Part shown: piece by piece, positions 8,068-16,096 of the stretch
How positions within the stretch are numbered: the stretch's first letter is position 1
How the letters are laid out: every line of letters starts with the position of its first letter
Notes under the pieces: generated by a model
What the model was told of the DNA's origin: nothing
Database searches by the model: none
Seen by the model: only the letters and a program-made list of their open reading frames with translations
Origin: Marinifilaceae bacterium
GTDB lineage: Bacteria > Bacteroidota > Bacteroidia > Bacteroidales > Marinifilaceae
Direction: 5' to 3'
Assembly (NCBI GenBank): GCA_016744515.1
Contig: JADGEF010000024.1
Coordinates: 1-36,630 of the forward strand
Length of the DNA: 36,630 nt
Made by a program: the position numbers and the translations under genes

Positions 8068-8715
8068 TTAATAATCCACCACCATTCGAGCTTTTAAGTA
8101 GCCGTTATAAAAGGAGGAGTTGCGGCGTTTGAATATCTTCATCAAGTTATCGAGCCGATTGGAGAGCAGACTATTGGCTTCCGAAACAAGATTTTCAAGA
8201 CTTTTGGTAGCCATGCTCGATTTTATCTGGTATTCGCGTGGCTGTCCGTTTAACTCCAAAAAATGATTGTAATCAGCTTGCAGGTCAGTAATTTGTTCGG
8301 CAGTAATCCCGTAATCGGCAGTAAGTGCCTCTTTATTTTCGCTAGCAGCTGTAATAATTTGTTTCACACGGCGCAACATGTTTTCGTTTTTCATTTTTAA
8401 CAAGTCCGAAATACTGTCGTCCATTTTATCGGCCAGTGTTGGATTATCATTCATCAGGGCAAATACTTCAACCACATCGTTTAAAATATCAGCCTTTTCA
8501 CAGATTGTGTGTTTTAATGTCAATTTAATTTTCCCAATCGTTACCTGCGATTGTTCCTGCTCGTCGGCAGCATTGTCTATGGCCAGACTAATGACATTAA
8601 GTTGGTTTTTGACTTCACCAATTTTGGCAATACCTTGCCAAATTGCAGATTTTCCGTTAAGGTAAGACAGCGAAGTATCTAACATGTGCTTGCTGTTCAT
8701 TTGTCGTTGATTCAT
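8068..8715 (-). CDS. Uncharacterised 215-aa helical protein inside the cas operon
   Basis: I do not recognise a characterised function. The 215-aa product has no signal peptide or membrane segment, is rich in Ala, Glu, Lys, Asn and Leu, and looks almost entirely alpha-helical. It ends KIFKRRNSSFYNGYLKARMV plus VDY. The FYxxYxxAR-hydrophobic ending recalls a family of Bacteroidota hypothetical proteins that I cannot name with certainty. The start codon overlaps the stop of the upstream repeat frame in an ATGA at 8712-8715, which argues for coupled translation. It lies between cas6 and cas8b, where no standard I-B gene is expected. GC is about 40% in sampled lines, like cas6 and higher than cas8b. 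It could be an ancillary Cas component or a passenger module. Confidence 0.75.
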   Translation of the reverse strand: MNQRQMNSKHMLDTSLSYLNGKSAIWQGIAKIGEVKNQLNVISLAIDNAADEQEQSQVTIGKIKLTLKHTICEKADILNDVVEVFALMNDNPTLADKMDDSISDLLKMKNENMLRRVKQIITAASENKEALTADYGITAEQITDLQADYNHFLELNGQPREYQIKSSMATKSLENLVSEANSLLSNRLDNLMKIFKRRNSSFYNGYLKARMVVDY

Positions 8716-9014
8716 AACACTGTTTTAATTAAAATTATTGATTTGCCCCTAGATATGGACCATTCCATACAGAGGGGAGTTAATTCTTTGTTGCGTACAG
8801 GCATTTCTTTATTGCATCTACCTATTTCTTTCATGTCAGCACTCATTTCTTTCGTGTCAGCACGTATTTCTTTCGTGTCAGCACTCATTTCTTTCGTGTC
8901 AGCACGTATTTCTTTCATGTCAGCACTCATTTCTTTCGTGTCAGCACGTATTTCTTTCGTGTCAGCACGTATTTCTTTCATGTCAGCACGTATTTCTTTC
9001 GTGTCAGCACTCAT
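8712..9014 (-). CDS. Candidate heptapeptide-repeat reading frame upstream of the 215-aa gene
   Basis: This 100-codon frame begins with about nine copies of a seven-residue unit of the form K-E-(I/M)-(R/S)-A-D-(T/M). It then passes through diverged copies (RCNKEM, VRNKEL) into a unique C-terminal tail. The frame ends in an ATGA overlap with the next gene, which is the best evidence that it is translated. Against this, a 21-bp stop-free repeat keeps every frame open on both strands, so openness alone proves little. The reading continues upstream without a stop for 14 codons but without an ATG. The product would be a short, highly charged, probably helical peptide. Confidence 0.4.
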   Translation of the reverse strand: MSADTKEIRADMKEIRADTKEIRADTKEMSADMKEIRADTKEMSADTKEIRADTKEMSADMKEIGRCNKEMPVRNKELTPLCMEWSISRGKSIILIKTVL

Positions 9015-9033
9015 TTCTTTGTTACAAGCAGGT
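8782..9033. repeat. 21-bp tandem repeat, 12 units (9 near-perfect)
   Basis: The plus-strand unit is ATTTCTTTC(A/G)TGTCAGCAC followed by TC or GT. Units 1-9 occupy 8824-9012 with only these two variable positions. Degenerate units lie on both sides, at 8782-8802, 8803-8823 and 9013-9033. The TC and GT endings mostly alternate, which suggests expansion as 42-bp pairs followed by local slippage. A 21-bp period is seven codons and two helical turns. It lies between cas6 and the 215-aa gene. Confidence 0.95.
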
Positions 9034-9076
9034 GTTTCGTAAGCATCACCAAATTTATTTCATCAATCTTCCTCAA

Positions 9077-9862
9077 TCACCCTTCAATCTTATCAAGCCA
9101 TCCAAAGCCATTCGAGCTTTTCTCGCTACATCCAGCACTCCAAATCATTTGGTGCACTTCAACAGGAGCCTTTAGTTCAAATTCAAATAAATTACCAACA
9201 ATCCGCGATTGTTCCCTTGTTCCTGGTTTCATTACAAAACCAGCACGTTTAAAATCGTTTTGTCTTTTAATATTGATTTGATCTGGATCAATTAATTTTG
9301 GCTGGCGAGTATTCTTGTATTTTTCAATCAGATGCTTTACCGTTAGGCTATCGAATAGTTCATCCTTAGGCGATAAATACTGTGGGTATTTGTCGTTTTC
9401 TTTTTGATAACTAATGACCCATGGCGTTTGTAATTTGTATTGCATACATTCTGAAAATTCAGGCTCAGCTAGAGCCGCTACATGGGTAACTTTAAAATCG
9501 ATGCCGTTAAATTTATCGCCCAAAAAGAAATCCTGTGCCATAAACAAACCTTTTATAAAGGTGTTGGCAGCTTCGTCTACATCGAACGAAATCTGCAATT
9601 TTATTTCGTGTGCCGATATTTCGAATAGTTTTCTCTCTTTCCATAGTTTTGGTTTTCCAAAGTTCAATCTCGAAAAACAGAACAGTTTGTATAGTTTGCT
9701 GTCGTTTTCATCTTTTCCATAGCCTTTGTTATGTAGAAAGTCGGCAAAATCGGCATCGGCTTGTTTCAATACTTTGTAAATCCAGGCACTAATGTAATAC
9801 TGGTAATCCATGGGTAGCATGCGCTGCTTTGTGGTACGCTTAAGTGTTAATTCAAATCTCAT
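9077..9862 (-). CDS. cas6: CRISPR pre-crRNA endoribonuclease Cas6
   Basis: This 261-aa RAMP protein cleaves the CRISPR transcript inside each repeat to leave the 8-nt handle. The N-terminal strand MRFELTLKR is followed by a helix, and FLHNKGYGK carries H44, the likely catalytic histidine in the usual LH-x-x-G position. The C-terminal glycine-rich loop that binds the repeat is GCSEKSSNGFGWLDK at about 244-258. The gene opens the cas operon, 70 nt downstream of the WYL regulator. It is separated from cas8b by the repeat-plus-215-aa module, whereas cas6 and cas8b are normally adjacent. GC in sampled lines is about 37-40%, higher than cas8b. Confidence 0.94.
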   Translation of the reverse strand: MRFELTLKRTTKQRMLPMDYQYYISAWIYKVLKQADADFADFLHNKGYGKDENDSKLYKLFCFSRLNFGKPKLWKERKLFEISAHEIKLQISFDVDEAANTFIKGLFMAQDFFLGDKFNGIDFKVTHVAALAEPEFSECMQYKLQTPWVISYQKENDKYPQYLSPKDELFDSLTVKHLIEKYKNTRQPKLIDPDQINIKRQNDFKRAGFVMKPGTREQSRIVGNLFEFELKAPVEVHQMIWSAGCSEKSSNGFGWLDKIEG

Positions 9863-9873
9863 TACGATACGGT

Positions 9874-9881
9874 TTAAAGTA
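9874..9881 (-). promoter_or_regulatory. Possible -7 box upstream of cas6
   Basis: The minus strand reads TACTTTAA, one mismatch from the Bacteroidota -7 consensus TAnnTTTG, and lies 12 nt before the cas6 ATG. No convincing TTTG -33 element was found at the usual distance. A very short leader would follow. If real, it would give the cas operon a promoter separate from that of the WYL gene. Confidence 0.25.
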
Positions 9882-9932
9882 ATATTTAATCTTGTTATGC
9901 TTAAAGACTTACGAATTTATATGGGTGAACTG

Positions 9933-10844
9933 TCAACTTCTGACAAATAGATTTTTTTCTATTTTATTTTTTAGAAAATCTTTTAAATCCTTAGGATAGA
10001 TGACCTCAATTTCGTCACACAACCCCATAATAAAACGACCAACCCCCTTAAAATTTGAAACTGGACCTTCAAATTCGAATTGCTCATTATTTATTTGGCG
10101 TATGTATTGTTCCGATAGCGGATATTCTTCCTGTAGTAGTTCTGCAGCGCGGATTGAAAGCTGTAGTTTGATATCGATTTTTTCTTCAGAACTAATTCTG
10201 AAAACATCCATAGGTAAAGTTTTGTGTTTTTCTTGGTGTTCCCAAGCTTCAGGCAAAATTTGAACAGAGGCAATGCGAGTGTTTTTAAACGTTTTGCAGC
10301 ATCCCGCTTCAATGTCGTAAGCCCATATAGCAATGTAATTGTTTGTAAAATCGAAAGGTTCAACAAGTCTATCTTTCTGTTGCTTGCTGTTTGCCGATAG
10401 GTAATTGTGTAGAATTACTTTGTTCTTGTGTTTTATAGCTTGCATCAACTGGTGAATATTTACCGAATGTTTTTTATTCACAAGAGTATCAGCAACTCTG
10501 TTAAAATCGTAAAGAGCATAAAGTTTTTTAACCAAATTTTGTTTTAGAAGGTTTTCATCGTTAACCGAATGAATTGCTTTCTGAAGAATTACAGTCTCCT
10601 CTTTCGAGAAATGCAGTAATTCGCTAATTTCTTTAAAATGGGGAGAGTTTTTATCGATGTGGTATCTGCCATTTTCAGGTTTGGAAATAATAAACCCGGC
10701 ATCACGAAAAGTTTGAATGTAACGTCGTGTTGTTCGTTCTGACATTTCGAAACGTTCAGAAATTTCCTCTAAAGTATATTTAAGTCCACTTGAGAGGAAA
10801 ATCATTATTTCCAATAATCTCTGGAGTTTGTTCTGCTCAATCAT
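9933..10844 (-). CDS. HTH-WYL domain transcriptional regulator of the CRISPR-Cas locus
   Basis: This 303-aa protein has an N-terminal winged helix-turn-helix (residues 1-62, recognition helix around SERTTRRYIQTFRDAGF at 35-51) and a WYL sensor domain from about residue 130. The WYL core is visible as NNYIAIWAYDIEAG (W174), followed by the FKNTRIASVQIL strand. WYL proteins bind ligands such as nucleic-acid fragments and commonly flank CRISPR and other defence loci as regulators. It is the most upstream gene of the locus and reads in the same direction as cas6. Regulation of the cas operon, and perhaps of itself, is inference from position. Confidence 0.9.
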   Translation of the reverse strand: MIEQNKLQRLLEIMIFLSSGLKYTLEEISERFEMSERTTRRYIQTFRDAGFIISKPENGRYHIDKNSPHFKEISELLHFSKEETVILQKAIHSVNDENLLKQNLVKKLYALYDFNRVADTLVNKKHSVNIHQLMQAIKHKNKVILHNYLSANSKQQKDRLVEPFDFTNNYIAIWAYDIEAGCCKTFKNTRIASVQILPEAWEHQEKHKTLPMDVFRISSEEKIDIKLQLSIRAAELLQEEYPLSEQYIRQINNEQFEFEGPVSNFKGVGRFIMGLCDEIEVIYPKDLKDFLKNKIEKNLFVRS

Positions 10845-11190
10845 TGTGTCATAATTAGGTTAATGGGTTCAGTATAAAATCAACGTTAAATTACAATAAA
10901 TTATATATTATATGCAATTGTTGTTTGTGAAATAATGGGACGACTTTAACAAAAAAATATAAAATGACTCGGATAGTCCATTGTTTTGTAGGATAATCAA
11001 TTCCCAATAGGATTAAATTTATTGATATCTGCTTTATTTCCGAATGATGAAAAAGAAGAGTTTGAAAATAGGGCTCTATATCAAATGTAGTGGGTGAAAT
11101 TTTATTTGTTAGATCACACTGTTTTTTATAAGTGTAATTATTGAACATTGATTTAAGAGATCTTATAAACCCAATGGATGATTAGTAAAA

Positions 11191-11310
11191 CCGGGAAGTT
11201 CCGAGCTTGCCGAGGAAATCACCCGGCTGCACTTATTATACAAGCAGTTTTAAGATTGATAAAATCGCAGTTCTTGAATTTTTGGTTCTTTTGTTTCAAG
11301 ACAAAAGAAC
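11191..11310. repeat. Structured GC-rich patch followed by perfect hairpin (possible repetitive element)
   Basis: CCGGG (11191-11195) pairs with CCCGG (11222-11226), enclosing TTCC...GGAA, and CTGC (11227-11230) pairs with GCAG (11244-11247). Then GTTCTTTTGT (11285-11294) and ACAAAAGAAC (11301-11310) form a perfect 10-bp stem with a 6-nt loop. The patch is more GC-rich than its surroundings. It resembles short intergenic elements I associate with Bacteroidota genomes, but copy number cannot be judged from one window. Confidence 0.35.
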
Positions 11311-11689
11311 AAGAAACAAAAAGGTTTAAAAACGATTTACCCACCTAAAACAACATAGCCCCGAAAATAGTGTATTCGAAAGAGCAATTCAACAGTGCTT
11401 AAACAGGGAATAGGGAGGCCGATTGGTTAAATTTTTGGATTGAAATTGTAAATTTGATTCGACATTCATTTTACAATTCTTAAATTCAATTAGGACATGC
11501 AAGCTTGCTATATATTTACAAGCTAATTCTATTTTCCGTTTGGTCTCAAGTAATTTAGACGCTTTATAAATCTATTATTTAATTTATCCTGAATCCATTA
11601 TTCTTTTTCAGGTGTAATCTACTCCCATATCTTGTTATGCTACATATTAAAGACACATTCTGTAAGCAAATCACAACCAGCGATATTTC

Positions 11690-11893
11690 GTGAATAGAAA
11701 GAAACAAGTTGGGAATGGTTTCTCCGTTCCCCGAAACAAAGGAATAATGAGGATCTACAAAGATGTTGATTTGGTAGAACAGCTTGGTTCTGGTGTTTCT
11801 AGGATATTGGAATCTTATGGGAAAGAATGTTTTAATGAAATGTATCACACCTTAAAATGGCTTGACACATTATTGCGTTATTTTCTTGAATAG
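11690..11893 (+). pseudogene. Remnant of an AlbA_2/HATPase_c_4-type ATP-binding transcriptional regulator
   Basis: The frame encodes VGNGFSVPRNKGIMRIYKDV and then DLVEQLGSGVSRILESYGKECF. This matches the conserved C-terminal HATPase_c_4 segment (pattern PRNxxIMRxxKDxxxVExLGSGxxRIL) of Schlafen/AlbA_2-domain ATP-binding proteins, which are normally several hundred residues long. The N-terminal DNA-binding domain and ATPase body are missing, and the similarity stops after ECF, before the usual winged-helix tail. The start codon at 11690 is arbitrary. Such genes are common accessory cargo, which agrees with a decayed insertion near the defence locus. Confidence 0.65.
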
Positions 11894-12159
11894 ACTGCAA
11901 ACATTAAGGCTTAATTCCAAGATATACATCAATGTGTTGTGATAAGACTGATTGTTGCTTTACAATATCCTCTTACTACAGATACGATCTTAGAGTATTG
12001 GAAATTATTCCTAAACTTTACATCCATCGCCAATCTATTTCATAGTATTACAAACGGTTCGTCACCTAAGTTCTAGGTAATAGAAGAGAGATTAAAGTGT
12101 TGATTTATGATCCCTAAAAAGCATCTTAATCTTTAGATAAAAACTTTCTGCTTTTTTTG

Positions 12160-12167
12160 TACTTTAG
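12160..12167 (+). promoter_or_regulatory. Possible -7 box for the surface-polymer operon
   Basis: TACTTTAG follows a T-rich run and is one base off the Bacteroidota TAnnTTTG consensus. The same T-run plus TACTTTAG arrangement occurs before the polyprenyl synthetase gene at 23778. The implied 5' leader before the ATG at 12262 is about 90 nt. No clear -33 element was identified. Confidence 0.3.
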
Positions 12168-12227
12168 GGGCTTAATTAAAAAATTACGAATGAACAATTA
12201 CGAATTATTAATATCGTATGTTCTATT

Positions 12228-12255
12228 TCGTAATTCGTAACTCGTAATTCGAAAT
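12228..12255. repeat. Heptanucleotide tandem repeat just upstream of the YfhO-family gene
   Basis: TCGTAAT, TCGTAAC, TCGTAAT and TCGAAAT follow each other with an exact 7-bp period and end 6 nt before the start codon at 12262. An inverted copy, AATTACGAATT, lies at 12196-12206, so the leader RNA could fold back on itself. Confidence 0.7.
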
Positions 12256-12261
12256 TGAAAA

Positions 12262-14883
12262 ATGAATTTTAAGTCGATATTTAAATCTGCAATACCGCAT
12301 CTTGCCTCAATTATCATCTTTTTAATCATAGGTTTTATCTACTTTCAACCCGTGCTCGAGGGTAAGCAGTTGCGTAAAGGTGACTCCCTTAATGCTTGGG
12401 GTGGAAAAAAAGAGATTATCGATTACCGAAAAGCTACGGGAGACGATCCGCTTTGGACCAACTCCATGTTTGGAGGCATGCCTGCTTATCAAATCAATGT
12501 CGATTATCAGGCGAAAGATATGTATTTCTTTAAGCAACTTATGGAGCTACATACGCCCGACCCAGTGCGATATCTGTTGCTTTACCTTATCGGATTTTAT
12601 ATCCTCATGCTTTCGCTGCGGGTTAATCCATGGCTCTCATTGGCAGGAGCCATAGCCTATGCATTATCAACCTATTTCATCATTATTATAGGCGCAGGCC
12701 ACCTCTGGAAAGTAAATGCGCTGGCTTTTATACCACCAGCTTTGGGTGGTATTCTCATGGTCTTTCGTGGGCGCTACATTTGGGGAGGCTTGTTGGCTAC
12801 CTTCTTTCTTATTTTGGAACTCTATTCCAACCATGTTCAAATGACCTACTACTTTGCCATTATGGTATTTTGTATCGTCATTTTCGAATTTTATCACCGA
12901 TATAAAGAGAAAGAACTGAAACATTTCTTTAAGGCCATAGCTGTTTTATTGGCTGCATCCTTTATCGCTATTGGGGTGAATAACACCAATCTTTATAACT
13001 CGTACCAGTACAGTAAATCGACCATACGTGGTAAATCGGAACTCACTATTGGCGATAAAAACAATAAAACAGCTGGGCTCGATAAAGATTACGCAACCCA
13101 ATGGTCATATGGCATACAAGAAACTTTAAGCTTGCTTATTCCTAATGTAAAAGGAGGAGCTGGTTCGCCACAAGAAGCCGTTCAAATTGTGAATTATGTG
13201 AGCAGTGGTAAAATTAAAAAAGTTGACGATTACTATAAATTAGAACAAGTCGATAACCATCACTATTGGGGCAATCAGCCTTTTACGGCAGGGCCAGTTT
13301 ATGTGGGAGCGCTAATGATGTTTCTGTTTGTACTTGGTTTGTTTATCGTTCCAGGTCGACTGAAATGGGGCTTACTCACCGCAACCATTCTGTCCATTAT
13401 GCTATCGTGGGGGCATCACTTTGCAGCACTAACAAATTTCTTTTTAGATTATGTACCGCTTTACAATAAGTTTCGGGTGGTATCGTCTATTCTAATTGTT
13501 GTAGAACTTTGTGTGCCACTATTGGCTATACTTGCCGTTAAGAAAATAATCGAAGAACCTGAGGTTCTAAAACGCAAGATCGAAATCTTCTCATTCAAGT
13601 TGAATATTGGAATTATCCCTTTAGCACTTACAGGTGGTTTGGCTCTACTTTTATATTTACTGCCTAGTTTAGGTCTCGATTTCTTGAGTGATATTGAAAC
13701 GAACTACTTCTCTCAAATTAAATCGGGTAATCCCGATGCTCTTGGTTTTATATCACAAATTCAAGCTGATTTGATAGATGCAAGAATCGCAATTTTTAGA
13801 GCCGATGCACTACGATCAATTGCATTTGTAGCTTGTGGAGTTGGTTTATTACTTCTTTTTTATCGTAAGATAATTAATACTAAAATACTGATTTTGGCTT
13901 TAATCGTATTGGTACTAGCCGACCTTTGGCCAGTAAACAAACGGTATTTGAATAACGATAGTTTTGTTGCCCAAAAGGATCTGAAATTAGCTTTCAACCC
14001 AACTCAAGCTGATTACGAAATTCTACAAATGGAATCGAAGAATCATCCTAAACTGAAAGGAACACTACAAAAGGCTTCCGCCGATTATAAAAAGGAAAAT
14101 CGCAAAGCCAATCAATACGAAATGGTAGCTGCTCAATTGTGGGCCCTGAATATGAACTCCAACTACCGTGTTCTGAATAAAACGGTAGGAACATTCCAGA
14201 ATTCGAGTACCTCTTACTTCCACAAATCAATTGGAGGTTACCATGGGGCTAAACTTCGACGCATTCAGGAACTTTACGATTTCTATATCGAAAAAGGAAA
14301 TGCCAAAATTTTAAACATGCTAAATGCACGCTATACCATTGTTCCTAAAAAAGAAGGAGGCAGTAAAGCTGTATATAATGCCGATGCTTTAGGTTGCGTT
14401 TGGTTGGTTTCAAACTTTAAACTGGTCGATAATGCCAATGAGGAAATTATGAGCTTAAATGCTTTCGATCCTGCCAAAGAACTGGTCGTTGACAAACGTT
14501 TTGCCAATCAGGTAAACGGATTTGTGGGAACTGTTGATAGTTTGGCTAGCATTAAAATGACACATTATGCACCCAATGGCATTCAATACGAATATCAATC
14601 AGCGAATGAGCAATTAGCCGTATTCTCAGAGATATATTACCAACCAGGTTGGAATGCTTATGTCGATGGCAAGTTGAGCCCTCACTTTAGAGCCAACTAT
14701 GTGCTACGAGCTATGCGATTGCCAGCAGGCAAACATAAAGTAGAATTCAAATTCGAACCCAAGGCTTTCTTTGTCGGAGAGAAAATATCTTTAGCCAGCA
14801 TGCTTCTATTCTTTGCACTGGCATTGGGTGCTATAGCTTGCACGCTAAGAACAATTAGAAAAGCCACTAGCAATGAGTCATAA
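12262..14883 (+). CDS. YfhO-family multi-pass membrane protein (GT-C-like glycosyltransferase)
   Basis: This 873-aa membrane protein starts with a transmembrane helix (ASIIIFLIIGFIYFQP), followed by a large loop with GDSLNAWGGKKE and then many hydrophobic segments between residues about 110 and 560. The C-terminal third is a soluble domain that includes the family hallmark YYQPGWNAYVDGK near residue 793, and a last helix follows. YfhO proteins resemble lipid-phosphosugar-dependent GT-C enzymes. In Bacillus subtilis, YfhO is implicated in lipoteichoic acid glycosylation on the outer face of the membrane. Here it overlaps by 11 nt the first of two TagB/F-like genes. A role in decorating a glycerol-phosphate polymer is inference. 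Confidence 0.85.
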   Translation: MNFKSIFKSAIPHLASIIIFLIIGFIYFQPVLEGKQLRKGDSLNAWGGKKEIIDYRKATGDDPLWTNSMFGGMPAYQINVDYQAKDMYFFKQLMELHTPDPVRYLLLYLIGFYILMLSLRVNPWLSLAGAIAYALSTYFIIIIGAGHLWKVNALAFIPPALGGILMVFRGRYIWGGLLATFFLILELYSNHVQMTYYFAIMVFCIVIFEFYHRYKEKELKHFFKAIAVLLAASFIAIGVNNTNLYNSYQYSKSTIRGKSELTIGDKNNKTAGLDKDYATQWSYGIQETLSLLIPNVKGGAGSPQEAVQIVNYVSSGKIKKVDDYYKLEQVDNHHYWGNQPFTAGPVYVGALMMFLFVLGLFIVPGRLKWGLLTATILSIMLSWGHHFAALTNFFLDYVPLYNKFRVVSSILIVVELCVPLLAILAVKKIIEEPEVLKRKIEIFSFKLNIGIIPLALTGGLALLLYLLPSLGLDFLSDIETNYFSQIKSGNPDALGFISQIQADLIDARIAIFRADALRSIAFVACGVGLLLLFYRKIINTKILILALIVLVLADLWPVNKRYLNNDSFVAQKDLKLAFNPTQADYEILQMESKNHPKLKGTLQKASADYKKENRKANQYEMVAAQLWALNMNSNYRVLNKTVGTFQNSSTSYFHKSIGGYHGAKLRRIQELYDFYIEKGNAKILNMLNARYTIVPKKEGGSKAVYNADALGCVWLVSNFKLVDNANEEIMSLNAFDPAKELVVDKRFANQVNGFVGTVDSLASIKMTHYAPNGIQYEYQSANEQLAVFSEIYYQPGWNAYVDGKLSPHFRANYVLRAMRLPAGKHKVEFKFEPKAFFVGEKISLASMLLFFALALGAIACTLRTIRKATSNES

Positions 14884-16096
14884 TCTCAGTAAAATACAGC
14901 AATTCAAAGCTTTTATGCAGAAAATCGTTTTTCTGCATCTAGTCATCTTTGTTCTTCGTAACGGCTACTATTTATTAGAGAAGTTGGTGAGCAAAGATAA
15001 GCGAATTGCCTTGTTTTTTATGACTGAGAAATATTACTACGACAATTCGAAATACTTGTTTGAGCACATGCGCCAGAAGGATGATTTTAGATCCATCCTT
15101 TTTACGGCTAACAAAAGCTTGTACGCTGTCTTGCAAGAAAAATTCCCATGCGAAGTGGTTTATGCATGGTCGTTTAAAGGTCTATTCTTATTTCTTCGTA
15201 CACGAAATGTGATCATCTCATATGGCATTAGCGCTGCACCATTTTCCCCCTACTATCTGCACGAAAAATATAAGCATGTTATCTATTTGGGACATGGAAT
15301 TCCTATGAAAAAGATGGGTTTACAAACCAAAGCTTGGCAAAAGTATGGCAAGCGATATCAATTACAGAAATACAGCTATATGGCTGCCTGTTCACCTCTT
15401 GAGCAAGTTTTGCATGGGGCAGGTTTCAATATCGATATAAATTATGTTTGGGTGAGTGGTTTACCTCGCAACGATTATTTATTGTCAGCTAATAATGATA
15501 AAGCATTGACCGCAAAATACCCTTATCTGAATCAAAAGGTAATTCTTTATGCACCCACTTGGCGAGAAGAAACGCAATCGGCAGAGTTTTTCCCTTTTCA
15601 GGATTTCGACTCTGATCAATTGGATGCTTTCCTCGAAAAAGAACAAGCTTATATTTTGTTGAGAGGGCACAAAGAGGACATTAAGCGAGATGATGCTTTA
15701 AGTCGTTTCGATGTTTCGAAAATGAAACGTGTGATAAAGGCTGATCAGGATTTATTCCCTGATGTGTACGAACTATTGCCTTATGTTGATGTCTTGGTGT
15801 CTGACTATTCATCCATCTGGATTGATTACCTGTTACTCGATCGACCAATTATTTTTGTTCCATACGACTTGGAAGACTACAAGAAAACTAAGGGGCTGTT
15901 TTTAGAGTTTGAGAAAAATACGCCTGGTTTTAAATCGAATAGCTATAAAGAGTTTGAGCATCAAATTGAAACTTATTTGAACAAGCCACAGGAACATGCT
16001 GATTGGCGAAAAGATATCCGAGATATGTATCATACCTATCAGGATGGTAATAGCTCCGAGCGAGTTTATCAACTGATAAAAGAATTGAATCAATGA
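14873..16096 (+). CDS. CDP-glycerol:glycerophosphotransferase family protein (TagB/TagF-like), copy 1
   Basis: This 407-aa protein shows the marks of the Glyphos_transf family: HGIPMKKMG with H141 (the conserved HG-x4-K region), LYAPTWRE at about 225-232, RGHKED and the highly characteristic SDYSSIWIDYLLLDRP (DYSSI at 311-315). These enzymes transfer glycerol-phosphate, or a related polyol phosphate, from a CDP-linked donor to a lipid-linked acceptor on the cytoplasmic face, using an amphipathic N-terminal region for membrane contact. Whether it is a primase (TagB-like) or polymerase (TagF-like) cannot be read from sequence. It overlaps the YfhO-family gene by 11 nt and the next gene by 4 nt (ATGA). 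Confidence 0.9.
   Translation: MSHNLSKIQQFKAFMQKIVFLHLVIFVLRNGYYLLEKLVSKDKRIALFFMTEKYYYDNSKYLFEHMRQKDDFRSILFTANKSLYAVLQEKFPCEVVYAWSFKGLFLFLRTRNVIISYGISAAPFSPYYLHEKYKHVIYLGHGIPMKKMGLQTKAWQKYGKRYQLQKYSYMAACSPLEQVLHGAGFNIDINYVWVSGLPRNDYLLSANNDKALTAKYPYLNQKVILYAPTWREETQSAEFFPFQDFDSDQLDAFLEKEQAYILLRGHKEDIKRDDALSRFDVSKMKRVIKADQDLFPDVYELLPYVDVLVSDYSSIWIDYLLLDRPIIFVPYDLEDYKKTKGLFLEFEKNTPGFKSNSYKEFEHQIETYLNKPQEHADWRKDIRDMYHTYQDGNSSERVYQLIKELNQ

Larger units (their letters stand above)
10845..12261. other. 1.4-kb gene-poor junction between the CRISPR-Cas locus and the surface-polymer cluster
   Basis: I see no intact gene here. The stretch holds the upstream region of the WYL gene, a GC-rich structured patch at 11191-11247, a perfect hairpin at 11285-11310, an ATP-binding regulator remnant at 11690-11893 and a promoter-like box at 12160. 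Open frames at 10891-11148 and 11579-11848 (minus) have no recognisable content, and the second lies opposite the remnant. The region reads like a decayed insertion site. Confidence 0.7.

Noticed and set aside
8686..9042. 118-codon plus-strand frame through the 21-bp repeats (VSARISF-type repeats)
   Set aside because: A stop-free 21-bp repeat keeps this frame open automatically, and it has no coupling to a neighbouring gene, unlike the minus frame.
10891..11148. 85-codon minus-strand open frame upstream of the WYL gene
   Set aside because: No recognisable motif, AT-driven residue content, and it overlaps the promoter region expected for the WYL gene. Probably chance.
11579..11848. 89-codon minus-strand open frame
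   Set aside because: It lies antisense to the ATP-binding regulator remnant, which has clear family similarity. The minus frame shows none.
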